A stretch of DNA of 64,000 nucleotides from Congeria kusceri (GCA_027627225.1 CM051029.1:75295578-75359577); one strand, 5' to 3'. Shown: positions 1 to 13,005, counted from the stretch's first letter. The notes: generated by a model not told the origin, from the letters alone. A program made the numbers and translations.

Positions 1-423
1 ATAACTTGTAGAATATATGTATGATTCTCGAACTTATACTTCTTTTAATTATATGGATGAGTGTCTATTGTTTTTTTATCTTCGTTAGTTAGTTTATTCG
101 CTTGATTGTTGCTGTGTTGTTGTTTATGACTTAACTTTATAAAAACACAATACAGTACATCAATGAACTTAAAATAAGCTTGGTGTTATATTTTGTAGCG
201 CTGAAAAAATAGACGCATTATGAGTCGCTATTACAAATACTGTGTCTTCATTTTTCTTAATGGTGCTTACAGAGAAACTAACATTAATCTTCATTGTTGT
301 TTAAACAGAAAACACACTACTCATTATGTAAATATTGTAAATCAACTAATTTTTATTTTGTAATGCAAATAGAAAGATTGGATTTTTTGTGTGTTTTATC
401 TGTCTCTAATTAATTTTAATACA

Positions 424-538
424 ATCTGATGTAATGTGCTTCTCTTTACAATTTACCATAAGTTGACTGAAATGGCGTCTGTGTATTTAGTCATTACCGG
501 CTTAATCACCGACATAATGCATCTGATCCGTCATACAA
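424..538 (+). other. Block unusually conserved in units A, B and C
   Basis: Over 472-538 the three copies (16,229-16,295 and 30,143-30,209) match at 66 of 67 positions for A against B and 65 of 67 for A against C, whereas neighbouring DNA is visibly more diverged and full of indels. The upstream part from 424 is also well conserved. Either the block is constrained (exon edge or regulatory element) or gene conversion has homogenised it. Its right part overlaps the exon candidate described in the next entry. Confidence 0.6.
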
Positions 539-602
539 TAATACATATCGTTCTATTAAAGCACATACATTACAATTTGGAGCGGGATATGAGACAAACT
601 AA
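491..602 (+). CDS. Candidate exon conserved in units A, B and C (A copy)
   Basis: After a TTTAG acceptor-like site at 486-490 one base completes a codon. A 36-codon frame then follows, beginning HYRLNHRHNASDPSYNN and ending GAGYETN before TAA at 600-602. The unit C copy (30,162-30,288) keeps the AG, the frame and the same first 16 or so residues, differs by a 9-base in-frame length change in the middle, and ends GAGYETNQG. The unit B copy (16,248-16,329) keeps the first part but is frameshifted and stops early. The only A/B difference inside the 67-base core changes CGA to AGA, which is synonymous in this frame. No family is recognised. A competing frame beginning ATGGCG at 472 is closed by TAA in C. 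It could instead be a conserved non-coding element. Confidence 0.35.
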
Positions 603-663
603 GGTTGAACAACTACAACAACCTATTCTATTAGGCAATCAAACAAATTCTTCGAGGGGCATT

Positions 664-765
664 ACTATATATAAATATATATAAAAATATAAAATTATAA
701 AAATATAAATATATAAAAATATAAAAATATAAAAATATAAAAATATGAAAATATAAATGTATAAA
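664..765. repeat. A/T short tandem repeat (TATAAAAA type)
   Basis: About 100 bases of imperfect 7-8 base units of the form ATAAAAAT. At the corresponding places unit B (about 16,440) has a TA run and unit C a short TA tract, so the expansion is specific to A. Confidence 0.8.
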
Positions 766-3685
766 TATATGTTTAACACACGTTAACACGTTTCTCTTTA
801 TCGACAACCGAAATTATATGACCGATAAAACAAAGTTCTCTTCATGAAATGACCTCACTACACAGTGCAGAGTTACAAGGCATTTTCTTGATATTTGCAA
901 CGGATATATAACACATGATCTATTTTATACCAAATTATAATTCTATTATCTCAGAAGATTCTTTCTGATACAACACATCTGTAAATCATTTCCAATATTC
1001 ATTTCGGTATGAAATATTAATGTTCCGCATCAATATTTCGAAGTAGTATTAGTTATTATTGCAAAGTATAAACAGTAAATTTTTAAAGTCTTGTTAATGA
1101 GACAATGCTATTATGCATCACCGTGGGTAGTATTTAAGATCCGAATGAATTACGTTTATGTCAGCTGAGTTTAATATTTATCGTGCTGTCTTCTTTAAAG
1201 TTTCACAGTTTGGGGTTAGACAAAATATTTCTCTAAAAATGCAATTTTAAAACAGAAGTTTGTAGAATCTATCAAAATTTTGTGTCTGGTTGCAAAACAT
1301 TATTATATAGATATTTATTAGGCCTTTTTGCGTAAACAATTAATAGGGTATGTCTACAGCTTGCAATACATTTGCGAAAAGTAATATATATTTGTCTAAC
1401 GTTTAACTTTGCATAAACAATAATTGAACTATAAACAATAAATTGTATAATAGAACATGAAAAAAATCAGCTTTAGAAATTCATTTATCATATCCAAAAA
1501 CTGTGAAATTGTCCCTTTAAATGATCTCTTTAGAGTGGTTAACAAACGTACATGGGTGTTAAGAGAAAAAGTCATGTACATGTGCACTACTTTCGGCAAT
1601 CGTAGCAATGCAAGGTTCTCGTTATGTTTTAGACGATTGTGTTTCATGATGGCATGACCAGCTAAAACACATTATACAACTTTGATCTGCTTTTAAACAG
1701 CAAGTACATTCAATCGTTTGTGACATGTAATGGAACATGTACATTCAAAACAATATCAATTAAAAAAAAATTAATAACTAACATGAAAGTTTAATCGACT
1801 TGTATTATTTAAAAGAATGAGCGATGGCGTCGCTTGATGTCGTGCTAACTTCAACATCTTGCTCACATTTCACGCAGAAATTACTTTATTATGCACGATC
1901 GGTCGCCATTTAATTATGCTTGAATCCCTATTGTTTACAGGCTAGTCTTTCATTACGAGCTTACTTTGTTAATCGGTGTATGAATAAACGTTTTAAAATA
2001 AATAAGTATTTTGGTAAAATTCATAATATTTGTCTTTGTTTTATTTGGTTCATGGCCGCTGTCCCATAATTAAAGTCCATATACGACTACATGTATGTAC
2101 GATTAAGCTTACACATGTTGATTGTGCTAAGATAATATTTGCACGAATTTCACTCATTGACAATTACAATAAACCGCATATAGAGCAACATGCAGTGCAT
2201 TAACTATTATTCGTTTGTTTTGTTTTACATATAATACACACTGTTCATAATTTCTATAAAATACTGTACATGTTTCTGTTCATAATGCCATAAATCTCAA
2301 GTTTCACCATCATGTGTGTAATGCGAAGCACAGTTATAGTACTATTTGCAACCGGGAAGAATTTAAACATTCTTATATATAAGGCAATTGTCGTCCCAGT
2401 AGTTTGCTTTAGTCCGTTCTCAGAACTTGCATCAAATGCGTGTGAAGAGCATACACACAATTTGGAAGTATGTTCGTATAAAACACTTACTCCTCAAGGT
2501 CAGCTAATATGGCGTAAAAATGTCATCGGTAGACTGTTGATTGTGTTCAATAATATAAGCCGTACATATAAGAGAGACAATAATTGCAGCATCTAAATGA
2601 TTTAACGCTGATAGAAGAAAGAGATAATATTGTGATTCTGTATTAGTCTTATTTCGCAAAATGTGGATTCCATCAATCGGCGGAATTTGAACCTCGCATG
2701 TTTCAATATAGAATATCTAATACTATTCGATAATTATAAAATGAAATATAGAGCCACAGAAACGTGTTCGTATATGCACAAGCTATATGTTAAGTATACC
2801 CATTAAAATTTAAACAAGTTCGGACAATTAGATAAAACCCTGGAATATACCATGCGATTGTTTTATGACACAGCACTAAATATTCAGTTTACAATTATTT
2901 GTATTATTTATATATAATGGAAACTCATGAGATTTATTAACCGTAACAGTGCATGTCTTAATCTCATACTTAACAATAGTCATTTACATTTAATTAAAAG
3001 CGACTAAACATTGTTCATTTACAAACTCATTTAATTCAAAACGAGGTTTGTGTTGAAATGACTATGAAGCAACGTTGTATATTCCACACAATCCACACAA
3101 CTCATGCTGGATTAAATTGAAAAAGCGTAACATATCAGGCAGCAAATATTTCATTTCATTGTTAATGGTGGGAATTACATTATATTTGTCGTTTTAGTCC
3201 AATTATTCTTGTTAGAACCGTGTCTGTGCAGACAAATTAAACGCATCCAGAATATTAATGAACCAACAGTCGATATGATTATATGAACTGCTGTGCCAGT
3301 GTTTTCCAAACGACCGCCTTTTATAGCAAAGGTTTCAATTACTTGTTTCACTGTATGTCTATTTTACGTAGAACCGTTTTGTGTATATTACATGTTTATA
3401 GATTTAAATTTTATTAGTTCTCATAAGATGGCGTGTATAACAACTGAATTGTATACATATAATAACATGTGGATAGTATGACGACGATGAACATGACAAG
3501 TGTCCTGAACGCTATGGCTACATGCAGGTTTGGGAAAAACATATCACAGACACATGACCCACCCTGACAGTGTCCATGATTAAACTGACCGTCGATTTAA
3601 CACAATCATAGTTGCGTACTTTTCCTATATAATTAGATATTTCTGATGTTCATTAAACAAAATAACAGTATGTTTGTGTGTGCAG

Positions 3686-3969
3686 AGTTGGTTAGAGGAG
3701 GTAAGTATTTTCCTTTGATAGTTACGTGTGAAACATGCTCAGACCAGTTTGTAATATTAGCGGTAGTATTCAAATATCGTACATGTTGTTGTTTTTTTAA
3801 CTAAGGGTACCAGTTTCCAATCATTGGCATTATTTGAGTTTTCATGGATAATACATATTTCATTAAGAGAGACAAAACCATACATTATTCTATACTATAT
3901 ACAACTGTTTTTCAAATAGCAGGACTACCAGATAGAACATACAAGAACAAAGAAGTGACTCAAACGTAA
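3686..3969 (+). CDS. Speculative micro-exon plus short last exon in unit A
   Basis: A CAG acceptor at 3,683-3,685 is followed by 15 bases and then a consensus donor GTAAGT at 3,701. A second acceptor, AATAG at 3,915-3,919, precedes an open segment ending in TAA at 3,967-3,969. Joining 3,686-3,700 to 3,920-3,969 gives a continuous frame reading LVRGAGLPDRTYKNKEVTQT. The unit B counterpart (19,055-19,069 joined to 19,247-19,296) is also open to the same stop, reading LVREAGVPDRALKNKEVNQK. In B the first acceptor is damaged (CCG for CAG) and the donor is weaker (GTAATT). Substitutions are mostly non-synonymous, so this may be neutral DNA with splice-like sites. The unit C copy is not recognisable as coding. 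Confidence 0.15.
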
Positions 3970-4977
3970 CCGTTTGTAGCGGTGAAGTATTCCATCTCAA
4001 TAGTTTATCTCGGATTAACAACAATCTCGGACGGACGTCATATCTGCATGAATCATCAGTAATTGCCCAATTGGTTTGGAGTCAGAACGTAAATTATGTC
4101 TGGAGAGAAACCAAAAGTGTCATCTTCATAAATTATAATGCTCTTTGGCGTACATCGGTAGGAAAAACGTGACATTTAACAATAGTCATTTACTGACTTT
4201 ACTTCCAATAATTAACCAATTGATTCTTCACATGTTTGTATGCATATGTGTCTATAAATGGGGAACATTAAGCATTAGGTTATATCCTTACATTTTACGA
4301 ACGTATTTTTCGTAGAAGGGTCTATACAATTTTTTTATGTAAATTTAAATGAGCCATTACCAACTTTTGAAAAATAGTTATCTTTTCTAACAGAACTAGT
4401 GTTTTTCAAATATGATATTTTCAAGTAAAATCCAAATTAAATATTTTAACGACATATAGATTGTATCCTGTTGTTTGTGAATATGTAAAGAGCCCCTACA
4501 GGTTACACGAACTAATGTATTAAACAATATAAATTATGGTTATGCATGTTTTTATTACAAATGCTTTTTTTTTTCAAAAAGAAACTTGAGATAGCAAAAT
4601 AAACTTTAAACCTCAAAATGTTTTCTGAGTTCTATTCCATGCAATTTCTGGGTTTTAACTTTGATCAAATTGTATTGCACACATTCTCCGTGTAGTTAGC
4701 CACATTCGTGTTCGTCTCTATTTAACACAAAATGTACGTGTATTTGGTTCTTAACGGTATTCGAACAAACGGTCCTTTAGTTGTATCACCTCACGAATTG
4801 TATAACGGTTTAACAAACAAGTTATTTTTGAAACAATAAGCTTTGTCTAAGAGACAATGGTCTTATTTTGATTCTTGTTAAGATTGATATTTTCAAGAGT
4901 CTTGATGAAATTTACACTCAACGTTTGATTCCAGTTATCGGTATAATACACATTTGGTTCTTGTGTATGTGCGTAAA

Positions 4978-5145
4978 ATGAGACAGACTATGAAACAGAA
5001 AACTCACAAGCAGATGGTCAACGGAGGAATAAAACCGAGAGGAAGCAAGCAGGTGTGGATTCCGTTAGTATCAGATAACACCAGATCCACGGACATCACC
5101 AAGAACAATCGCAAGTTTCCTAAAGTCTTTAAACAAAAAGCTTAA
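4978..5145 (+). CDS. Small lysine/arginine-rich open frame, intact only in unit A
   Basis: Fifty-five codons from ATG at 4,978 to TAA at 5,143-5,145. The product would be strongly basic (starts MRQTMKQKTHKQ, later STDITKNNRKFPK). In unit B the homologous stretch (about 21,640-21,770) starts MRQPVKQKA but hits a stop after 18 codons; the later part, STDITKKNCK, continues in another frame, so B is broken. No family is recognised, and chance is a real alternative for an open frame of this size. Confidence 0.2.
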   Translation: MRQTMKQKTHKQMVNGGIKPRGSKQVWIPLVSDNTRSTDITKNNRKFPKVFKQKA

Positions 5146-6447
5146 GTCATCAGCAGATGTAAAATATTCTTTAACAGGATATGTTTTATACTGGACCAGA
5201 TTTTTAAAGCACATCATGGAAGATGGCGAGGTAAATGTTGTATGGAGTTTGCATGATCATTGTATGATAATCACGAAGTAAAAAAGTATTTCCAAAAATA
5301 TAGTGAAAAAGAGTTTGAAATGTAATTTGCTATTTGAATTCGGACTCAAGTATGTTTCATATACATTTAAATTAGCAGCGTAATGTTATTCTATTTTATA
5401 TCGAATAATTTCGTGTAAATTAGGATTCACTGTTCACGGTCATGGTAAGTGTGTGTCAGTCATTATATCTGCGTTATGTTTTATGATCAAAATCGTAATA
5501 TGAATACAACAAACATATCAATTAGATACATCAACTAGGCGGGGATAATGACCGTATAAAACTTGCGATGTGTTAGCTGACAACATGGTCAATAAATGTT
5601 CCAGAAGTTCCTGATAATAATTAATTTTACTTATAGGCCGAAAATACAGTTATGGCATCCTTTATCAACCATTATTGGACACAGAATACTGTTATTTCCT
5701 TCCATTGTAATAATCATCATAATACTTAAATGCACACATTTACAACTCATAGGCGGTCTAAACCACCCTTTGTCTCTTGCAAGTGTAGAATACGTGATGT
5801 GGTGTATGTGCGCTTTGGAAAAATAGTAATAAACTGGTAAACAATGCAACACTATTAATGTACTAAAGACGCACAGAGAACAATAACACATAGGTAACAT
5901 GTGAACTAACTTATTGGAGTTGCTACACATAGATCTTCAATGCAACCTAATTCAAAAGTGTTATGGGTGATACATATTTTGTTCTATGATTAAGTTTAAT
6001 AAGTTTAGTTACAGTTAAAATGATATGGCCTAAATTTGACAAATGACTATTTGCTCTTTAAGAACTGAAACTTATGCCACAACAATAGCATTGTAGATGT
6101 AGAGCAAAACTCCTTAAATGATTTCCGTATAATCAATGCTGGTAAATTTCCTTTTCCAAACTACAGAATAACCCAAATTGAACATAAAATGAGCGTAGTG
6201 TAAACAGAGACATCTATTTGACACAAAATATTCAAATACATCTGAATCTGAAAGAAAGAAAACCCCTTACTTCTACACGGTTACCCATTAAATAGGTAAG
6301 ATAACACCAAAGGCACTCAATCTACACAGTTAACACACCAACAACATTTTAGTGTGCATTTTGGCTATTAGAATTATCAAGTGCAATGTGAGCTTTTGAG
6401 ACAAAACTGCAATTTCAAACAATTCACTACGTTTTCATTTGTTTTAG

Positions 6448-7565
6448 AGGAAGATCAATGTGGAGATTGAGGTGATAAGAGAAAGTCAGTGGGGGTATTT
6501 GACACGTTGTTGTTTTAGTGGAAGATCAATGTGTTGGGTCAGATTGAGACGATTAGAGACGGTCAGAGGGGGTTCTTGACACGTTGTTGTTTTAGTGGAA
6601 GATCAATGTGGAGATTGACACGATTAGAGACGGACAGTGGGGGTATTTGACACATTGCTGTTTTAGTGGAAGATCAATGTGTTGGGTCAGATTGAGACGA
6701 TTAGAGACGGTCAGTGTTTTTTTTTTGACACATTGTTGTTTTAGAGGAAGATCAATGTGTTGGATGGAGATTCAGACGATTAGAGACGGTCAGTGGGGGT
6801 ATTTGACACATTGTTGTTTTAGTGGGAAATCAATGTGTTGAATGGTGATTCAGACGATTAGAGACGGTTATTGGGACTAGCTGACACATTGAGACGATTA
6901 GAGACGGTCAGTGTGGGTATTTGACACATTGTTGCTTTAGTGGAACATCAATGTGGAGATTGAGACGATTAGAGACGGTCAGTGGGGGTATTTGACACAT
7001 TGTTGTTTTATAGGAAGATCAATGTGTTGGGTGAGATTGAGACGATTAGAGACGGTCAGTGGGGGTATTTGACACATTGTTGTTTTAGTGAAAGATCAAT
7101 GTGTTTGATGGAGATTGAGACGATTATAGACGGTCAGTGGGACTATTTGACACATTGTTGTTTTTGTGGAAGATCAATGTGTTGGGTCAGAAATTGGGAC
7201 GATTAGAGACGGTCAGTTGGGGTATTTGACACATTGTTGTTTTAGTGGAAGATCAATGTGGAGATTAAGACGATTAGAGACGGTCAGTGGGGGTATTTGA
7301 CACATTGCTGTTTTATAGGAAGATCAATGTGTTGGGTGAGATTGAGACGATTAGAGACGGTCAATAGGGGTATTTGACACATTGTTGTTTTAGTGGAAGA
7401 TCAATGTGTTGGATGGAGATTGAGACGATTAGAGACTGTCAGTGGAGGTTTTGACACGTTGTTGTTTTAGTGGAAGCTCAATATGTTCGGCCAGATTGAG
7501 ACGATTAGAGACGGTCAGTGGGGGTATTTGACACATTGTTGTTTTAGTGGAAAATCAATGTGTTG
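6448..7565. repeat. Minisatellite, about 14 units of two length classes (71 and 77-79 bp)
   Basis: Using GATTAGAGACGG as the anchor, starts fall at about 6,551, 6,622, 6,699, 6,778, 6,856, 6,896, 6,966, 7,044, 7,122, 7,201, 7,272, 7,349, 7,427 and 7,503. Spacings are mainly 71 or 77-79, with one truncated 40 bp unit. Long units carry GTGTTGG between GATCAAT and the anchor; short units lack about seven bases there. The equivalent spot in unit B (about 23,175) has no array. Open frames across the array are by-products of the periodic sequence. Confidence 0.93.
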
Positions 7566-8800
7566 GATTACGCACATTCACATAGATTAAAAATATGTGT
7601 GCAAAAAGTCGAAATCCACGAATTTATTATCCAACGGATATGATGTTTTTACTAATCCACGAAATTTTATGTCAACGAAATTAAATAAATTCACAGTATT
7701 TTGGAGTCGTACACAAATCACATAATAAAGTATTTATGGTGTGCCAGTTGTGTATTCAAACATGCTGTTCTGATAATTGTGCAAACAAATAAAATGAGGC
7801 CAAAAAATTAAAAGACCATGACGCTTGAATGAAAATTCACATATGATCAGAAATACAATTTTCTAAATTTAAATAAAAACATCTGTTTACATTATACTGG
7901 TTTGAAAGAATGAAGAAAAAAAGACAATTAAATAAATGGAACTGAAACTCTTTAAGTAAATTAAATATTGCATTTTGGACAATTTGTATAAAGTGAACCA
8001 TCAACGTCTATTCAATTATTAACGAGCGCTCAATTTAGTATCACACAGATATTTTAAATATACATGACTCGTCGTTGTTAATTACGTTACGGATTCTTGG
8101 GAGAGTGCAGGTCCCACATCGGTAATGGCACATAAACATATTATCCAGATCAAAGCTAGCATGAAAGAAAATACTAACAAGAGAAGGCAGCACACGCCTT
8201 CTAGGGATATAATAGAAACAATTGTATACTTTGATGTTCTGTATCAACAAAATAACAGACAATCGTGTGTGTTGTGTAAATAATACAAATAGTCAGGTTG
8301 GTAACGTTTACTTTAATTGAAGTAATAGTAGACATAATTCTGCACACATCCGTTACATATCCTTTAAGCGTGTGAGTATGATAAATATTTACGAAAAAAC
8401 ACAACTAAATAATATTTAGTTGATTGCTCTCATCCACACACAAAACAGCCGTAGTCAACATTAAATCCGTGTACCAAGGGCTATGTGCAAGAAAGAACGA
8501 AAGTTGGAGGCGGTACATGAGTATCTGGTGGCGTCGAGTGAATGTGTTTCCGTACAATCAAATGTTTACTCTGGCAACTAATGTATATATACATGAATAA
8601 AGCACATGGTTTTATTCAATGTGTAGGCCTTAAATATTTGTAGGATTAGCCAATGTATTCTCGAGTATTCCGTCAAGTGAACAATGATAGTTTTCTGCAT
8701 TTAGGCGTTTTTTGAAATCTTCTGTGCCTAAACTTTGACATTAGCATTCCTCACATAAAATGGCAGTTTCAAGTGTTCTTTCTTTCATACATAAGGTTTC
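7566..8800. other. Unit A, stretch without a supported gene
   Basis: Holds the part of unit A that realigns with 23,240-23,900 in B and from about 7,980 with 47,435 onward in the tail of unit C. A 57-codon plus-strand frame (8,412-8,585) reads like protein but has no counterpart in B or C and is not called. Confidence 0.5.
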
Positions 8801-8990
8801 GTGATGATGATGACGAGGAGGAGGAGCAGGAGAATTAGGAGGCTGATGAGGCTTAATATGATGATGATGATGATATTGGTGATGATGATGATGACGATGA
8901 CGACGACGATGATGATGATGTTGATGATAATGATGATGATGATGTTGATGATAATGACGACCATGACGATGATGAATACAGACAGACAGA
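8801..8990. repeat. GAT/GAC trinucleotide microsatellite
   Basis: Imperfect run of GATGATGAT with GAC, GAG and TTGATGATAA interruptions. An apparent methionine-rich plus-strand frame here is only the ATG phase of the repeat. Confidence 0.9.
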
Positions 8991-11410
8991 CAAATATTCC
9001 TATATTAATGTACGTCTGGACTTACTTAATTATCTTAGTACACGACATTTTAGTGCGCTAAACTACACAAGTTCTACTTGTGATTGTTGCGGCAGTTCTT
9101 GGAATCTTGACCAGTAAGGTTTCTAGAGCTGGCGAGCACATGCCCTAGGCTTGAACCCTGTATTTACAGCTGCAGAAGGAAAATATCCAATTTACACCGA
9201 AAATGACGCTAACTACAGTAGCAAATATGTAATTTAGAAATAATTGGTTGTTCTGGTTGTAGAAGCTGACGAAAGCTGGTATCGTGTATGAACTTGTAAA
9301 TATTTAACAATCAAAAACTGCTTTATTTCCAGATTCAATTGCATTACGTATGTGTTCATATACTTAATAATGAACGCAATTATTCATGGTTGAGTGTTTG
9401 TGTTTGCACGAAAGTTTGGTATATTCGTTTATGTTTGTTTCTTTTTGTAATTATTCGGCATTTGCATAACATCAAGATCTAGACATTAATTGACTTACCA
9501 GTAAAATGTATGTACTGTATACGCTCTTATAAACAAACATACGCATCAAACAATCTTGTCAATTATATTTCTTTGCCAAATATATGTCTACATTGCAGAT
9601 GTGTGTCCAAGTAACTTAGTAAAATATATAAATTCTAACAATAACTGAAAATGTGTGACTGCGTTTGATTAAGTCGTAGCAAACTGAAATTTTGGACATT
9701 ACAGGATTGTTACCAGCACATGACAATTAAACCTATGTAAGACAATCTCTTCTAGAGAGTCAATGATTCCCTATTGATAAATCCCTAGTTGTGTTGTAAT
9801 GCGTCCAATTCATGGAATATGTATCTAAATTATAGCTGCATAATTTGCAATAATAGGAGAAGTACACAACCACTGCTACCAAGACTTCAATTTCAATATA
9901 GTCCATGCATTATGAGAAGAACGCACAAAGGTTTAACTTTAAGGACTGTCAAATATTTCAGTAAATAGTGTCGCTAATTGACATGCACTTTTCGTTAAGT
10001 CGTTTTGTTTAATTGTATTGTAGTAGGATTAAAAAAGTGTCTATTTTAAAATCGATTCTCATGGCATGACTTTAATAGGCGTGGTAATATGGCGTTCCCT
10101 AATGTAATTTCATATATTTAGCAGTTTTTTCTGGCCTTGTTAGTATAAAGTGGAGACCGGTAATATCCGATAAGTTGACGTGTTGTTGTGAGAACTGGAA
10201 AAATTACACCCACAAATAGACAAATCAACTCTAAAAACATTCCTTGTGAATTACATTCTTCAACATCTGGAAATTCAGTTTGCTTTAGATTCCCTAATGA
10301 GACTGTTTTCCCTCAGTGTCGACATTAGCTATCTGTTCGAGTGGGGGCAATGACGAGTTCTAAGTGTGTGTACAGGTCGACAATTCTTTTCAGAGATGCA
10401 ATAAAAACATGTATTTGTCCTAAATGTCAATAATGATTTTTTATCCATTTCCGATAGACTTAAAATAATTGCCACGATATTACACAATAGACACAAATTT
10501 ATAAGGATGTGGTTGATATATAAACTTCAGTCAAACGTAATTTTATCACTAAAGTGCATAATTATTCCCATTATATTTCTTTTCCAATGTGTGGATATGT
10601 CCCTTTAAACATTGCGGTAGTATGTTACTTCACTAGCACATTCTTTGCATTTTGTGTTTTTCCTGATGCTATCATATATTAAGTTCCTTTGCAAATTTAC
10701 TAATTTATGAATGCTTCTAAACACCATTTTTCAATTTGGTTTTGTACGGACATGAGTCTTTACAATACCCGATATCCATAACATATTCCATATGATATAA
10801 ACGATAGGAAACACTGATTTTGATCGACAAAATATTAACACTGATTTTAACCGATAGAAGTTCGTGGAATATATTCTTTGCATAGCCATACATAGAGATG
10901 CATAATGAACAAGATGACGAATACACTTCAAGTAAGTATCCACATAAACTATAGCTTAAACATTACATATGATCAACAAAAGCAGTTTTCATCATTTTAA
11001 TCTTTTGCTATCACTGTTGCAGTATGAACAGCATGTTAAGTGTCATCCTGCAGACTTCGATGTTTCTTCCACCGTAACATTTGCCCCGGCTACTACTATT
11101 TAGTATTTAGCTTGATTTTACGACGAATGCATATCACCCTTTGTCACGTTAAAATTTAAAGGCACATTTTTATTTAATCAATATTATAATTGTTTTCTTT
11201 ATGATATAGTACTCATCTTGTAATATAGTCATCACATACACGAATGCGTACTTTTAAACGATCAATGGTTATGAATTGCATGCCACTTTCATTTACTTCT
11301 AATGGCGCTTTCTTACATATTACATGTAAGTTGGAAACAACGAATATTTTAATAATGAAGTTGTCGGACCAAGTATGTTTCTGCAACAATTTAAATAAGA
11401 CGGATACCAC

Positions 11411-12770
11411 GGTTTAAGAAATTGTTCGTGTTTATAAGATAATATATATGTATCTTGAAATATGTATGTTGTAATCAATATATTATGGCTTCAATGTGAA
11501 ACGCAAATGTGGGTACATATGACGTCAATGTGTTCGATAAATGAAAAGAGCAAAATATTTATCAGTGCATTTCATAGAACATTCCAACAATTTATAATGT
11601 ATGACATACATGCAAATGCGCGAGATATGCTGAAGACAAGTTTATGTATTCTGAGTTCATAAATATGATGTCATAAATTATTCTAAAATTGTCGTTCACT
11701 GTTGCGGTGAAATCTATTGTCATACTTTATGTGTCGTTGACGCTTAATTAAATTGTTATTGGATATTATTATTTATAATGTTTAAACAGGCCGATGTTTT
11801 CACTGCCGATAAAGTTATACACATTATTGAAAACAGAAATGTAAATTAGTTTATATAAAACCCAGAGTGAATGATCACAATGTCATATTTTCATGTGACT
11901 CCAATTGATATGATCTGTCAATGGTATTCTCCACTCATTCACAGCATAGCAGAAATAATGTGCCGTGTTTCTTTCAAGTGAATGAACGTGTTGCTTATCA
12001 AATTATGTAAGAGATTTTCAATGTGATATTAGTTGTATATAATCAATATGTTATCTAGTATATGCAATGAATTTATCGTCATAGTGACTAATATGTATAT
12101 TAATATGTGTAATCACTAATGTAATGACCAAATACGTTAAATCTAGATATTGATGACGTCATACTTTTATATAGCAAGTCTAGAAGTGTGATACAAAGAC
12201 AAAGTACAAACGCACGTGGCAAGTGTCCTGATAATATTTCTAAAATACTGCATTGTTTTCAAAATATGTTAATATGTGTAGTGTCATAATATATTGCCTT
12301 ATTATTTTTAAATAGTTTCCTTCAATGAAGCATAGTTGAAATTTGTTACATAACACATCGTGAATTTGCTATTGATAAAGTTATTGTTAAATTGTATACG
12401 TGTCTTAAAATATGAGACATATCTGCGAGCCTTTTACTTTGTTCAAAGGCATATTCAAGGTTTGGGAGATAAACCGTCTTACATGATAACTTGGGATATT
12501 ATGGTGCCCATTACAAATGCATAATTGCCAAGCTACTTGTATCCACAACTGGATGGATATCTCACTTGACAATATTGTAAAACATTCACTGACGTCATTT
12601 TCTTCGCCGTTATTTGGCAGTTAAGTTGGAAGAATCAAAATGTAGTTTAACATGATTTTCAACAAGCCACTTGAAGCGACACAATATTCAATGAAACAAG
12701 CTTCCTAATGAACTACAGTCGATAGAACAGTTTACAGTTTATTAATACTCTCAGCACATTGACAAAATGT
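11411..12770. other. Spacer between unit A and the LINE; several CRE-type octamers
   Basis: No similarity to B is seen past about 11,410 and no convincing coding frame is present. Three exact TGACGTCA palindromes occur at 11,520-11,527, 12,154-12,161 and 12,590-12,597. Otherwise A+T-rich. Confidence 0.4.
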
Positions 12771-12773
12771 AAA

Positions 12774-13005
12774 CAAGAGGTAAGGAAATAAGTTTATAAT
12801 GTTAATACATAGGTCAAACTGTATAGGTACAGTACAAACTATGAACTGGAAGTAATCAAATTGACTCTCAGTTCATTTACAAATAAAAGAACAAGCGGTA
12901 CAAAAAGAAGTTTACATGCTAATACATAGGTCAAGCTGCATAGGTACAGTGTCATTTACCAATTATAGGTAATCAAATAGACTCAAGTGAATTTTTTTTT
13001 AGACA
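12774..13005. repeat. Tandem duplication of about 116 bp beside the LINE
   Basis: Two copies begin at about 12,774 (CAAGAGGTAAGG) and 12,890 (CAAGCGGTACAA), each with AATACATAGGTCAA and ATAGGTACAGT in the same order. The position, just downstream of the minus-strand LINE coding relic, suggests a repeated 3' untranslated region of that element. Confidence 0.65.

Larger units (their letters stand above)
1..11410. repeat. Segmental direct repeat unit A (left end outside window)
   Basis: The whole block realigns in the same order and orientation with unit B and, over roughly its first half, with unit C. Anchors seen by eye include the start (1 with 15,731), the conserved block 424-538, the stretch around 2,100-2,200 (with 17,690 and 31,750), 5,605-5,825 (with 22,210-22,490 and 37,340-37,540) and 10,260-10,440 (with 25,535 and 50,700). 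Similarity to B fades close to 11,410. Apart from the sub-features listed separately it is A+T-rich sequence with no convincing intact gene. Identity is not computed; it looks like an old duplication with many indels. Confidence 0.85.

Noticed and set aside
6608..7206. Repeated peptide frames (THCCFSGRSMC type)
   Set aside because: By-products of the 71/78 bp minisatellite; the frame is lost wherever unit length changes.
8412..8585. Protein-like 57-codon frame (VVNIKSVYQGLCARKN)
   Set aside because: No counterpart in B or C, a second frame over the same bases is equally protein-like, and frames of this length are common here by chance.
8801..9061. Methionine-rich 86-codon frame
   Set aside because: It is the ATG phase of a GAT trinucleotide microsatellite.
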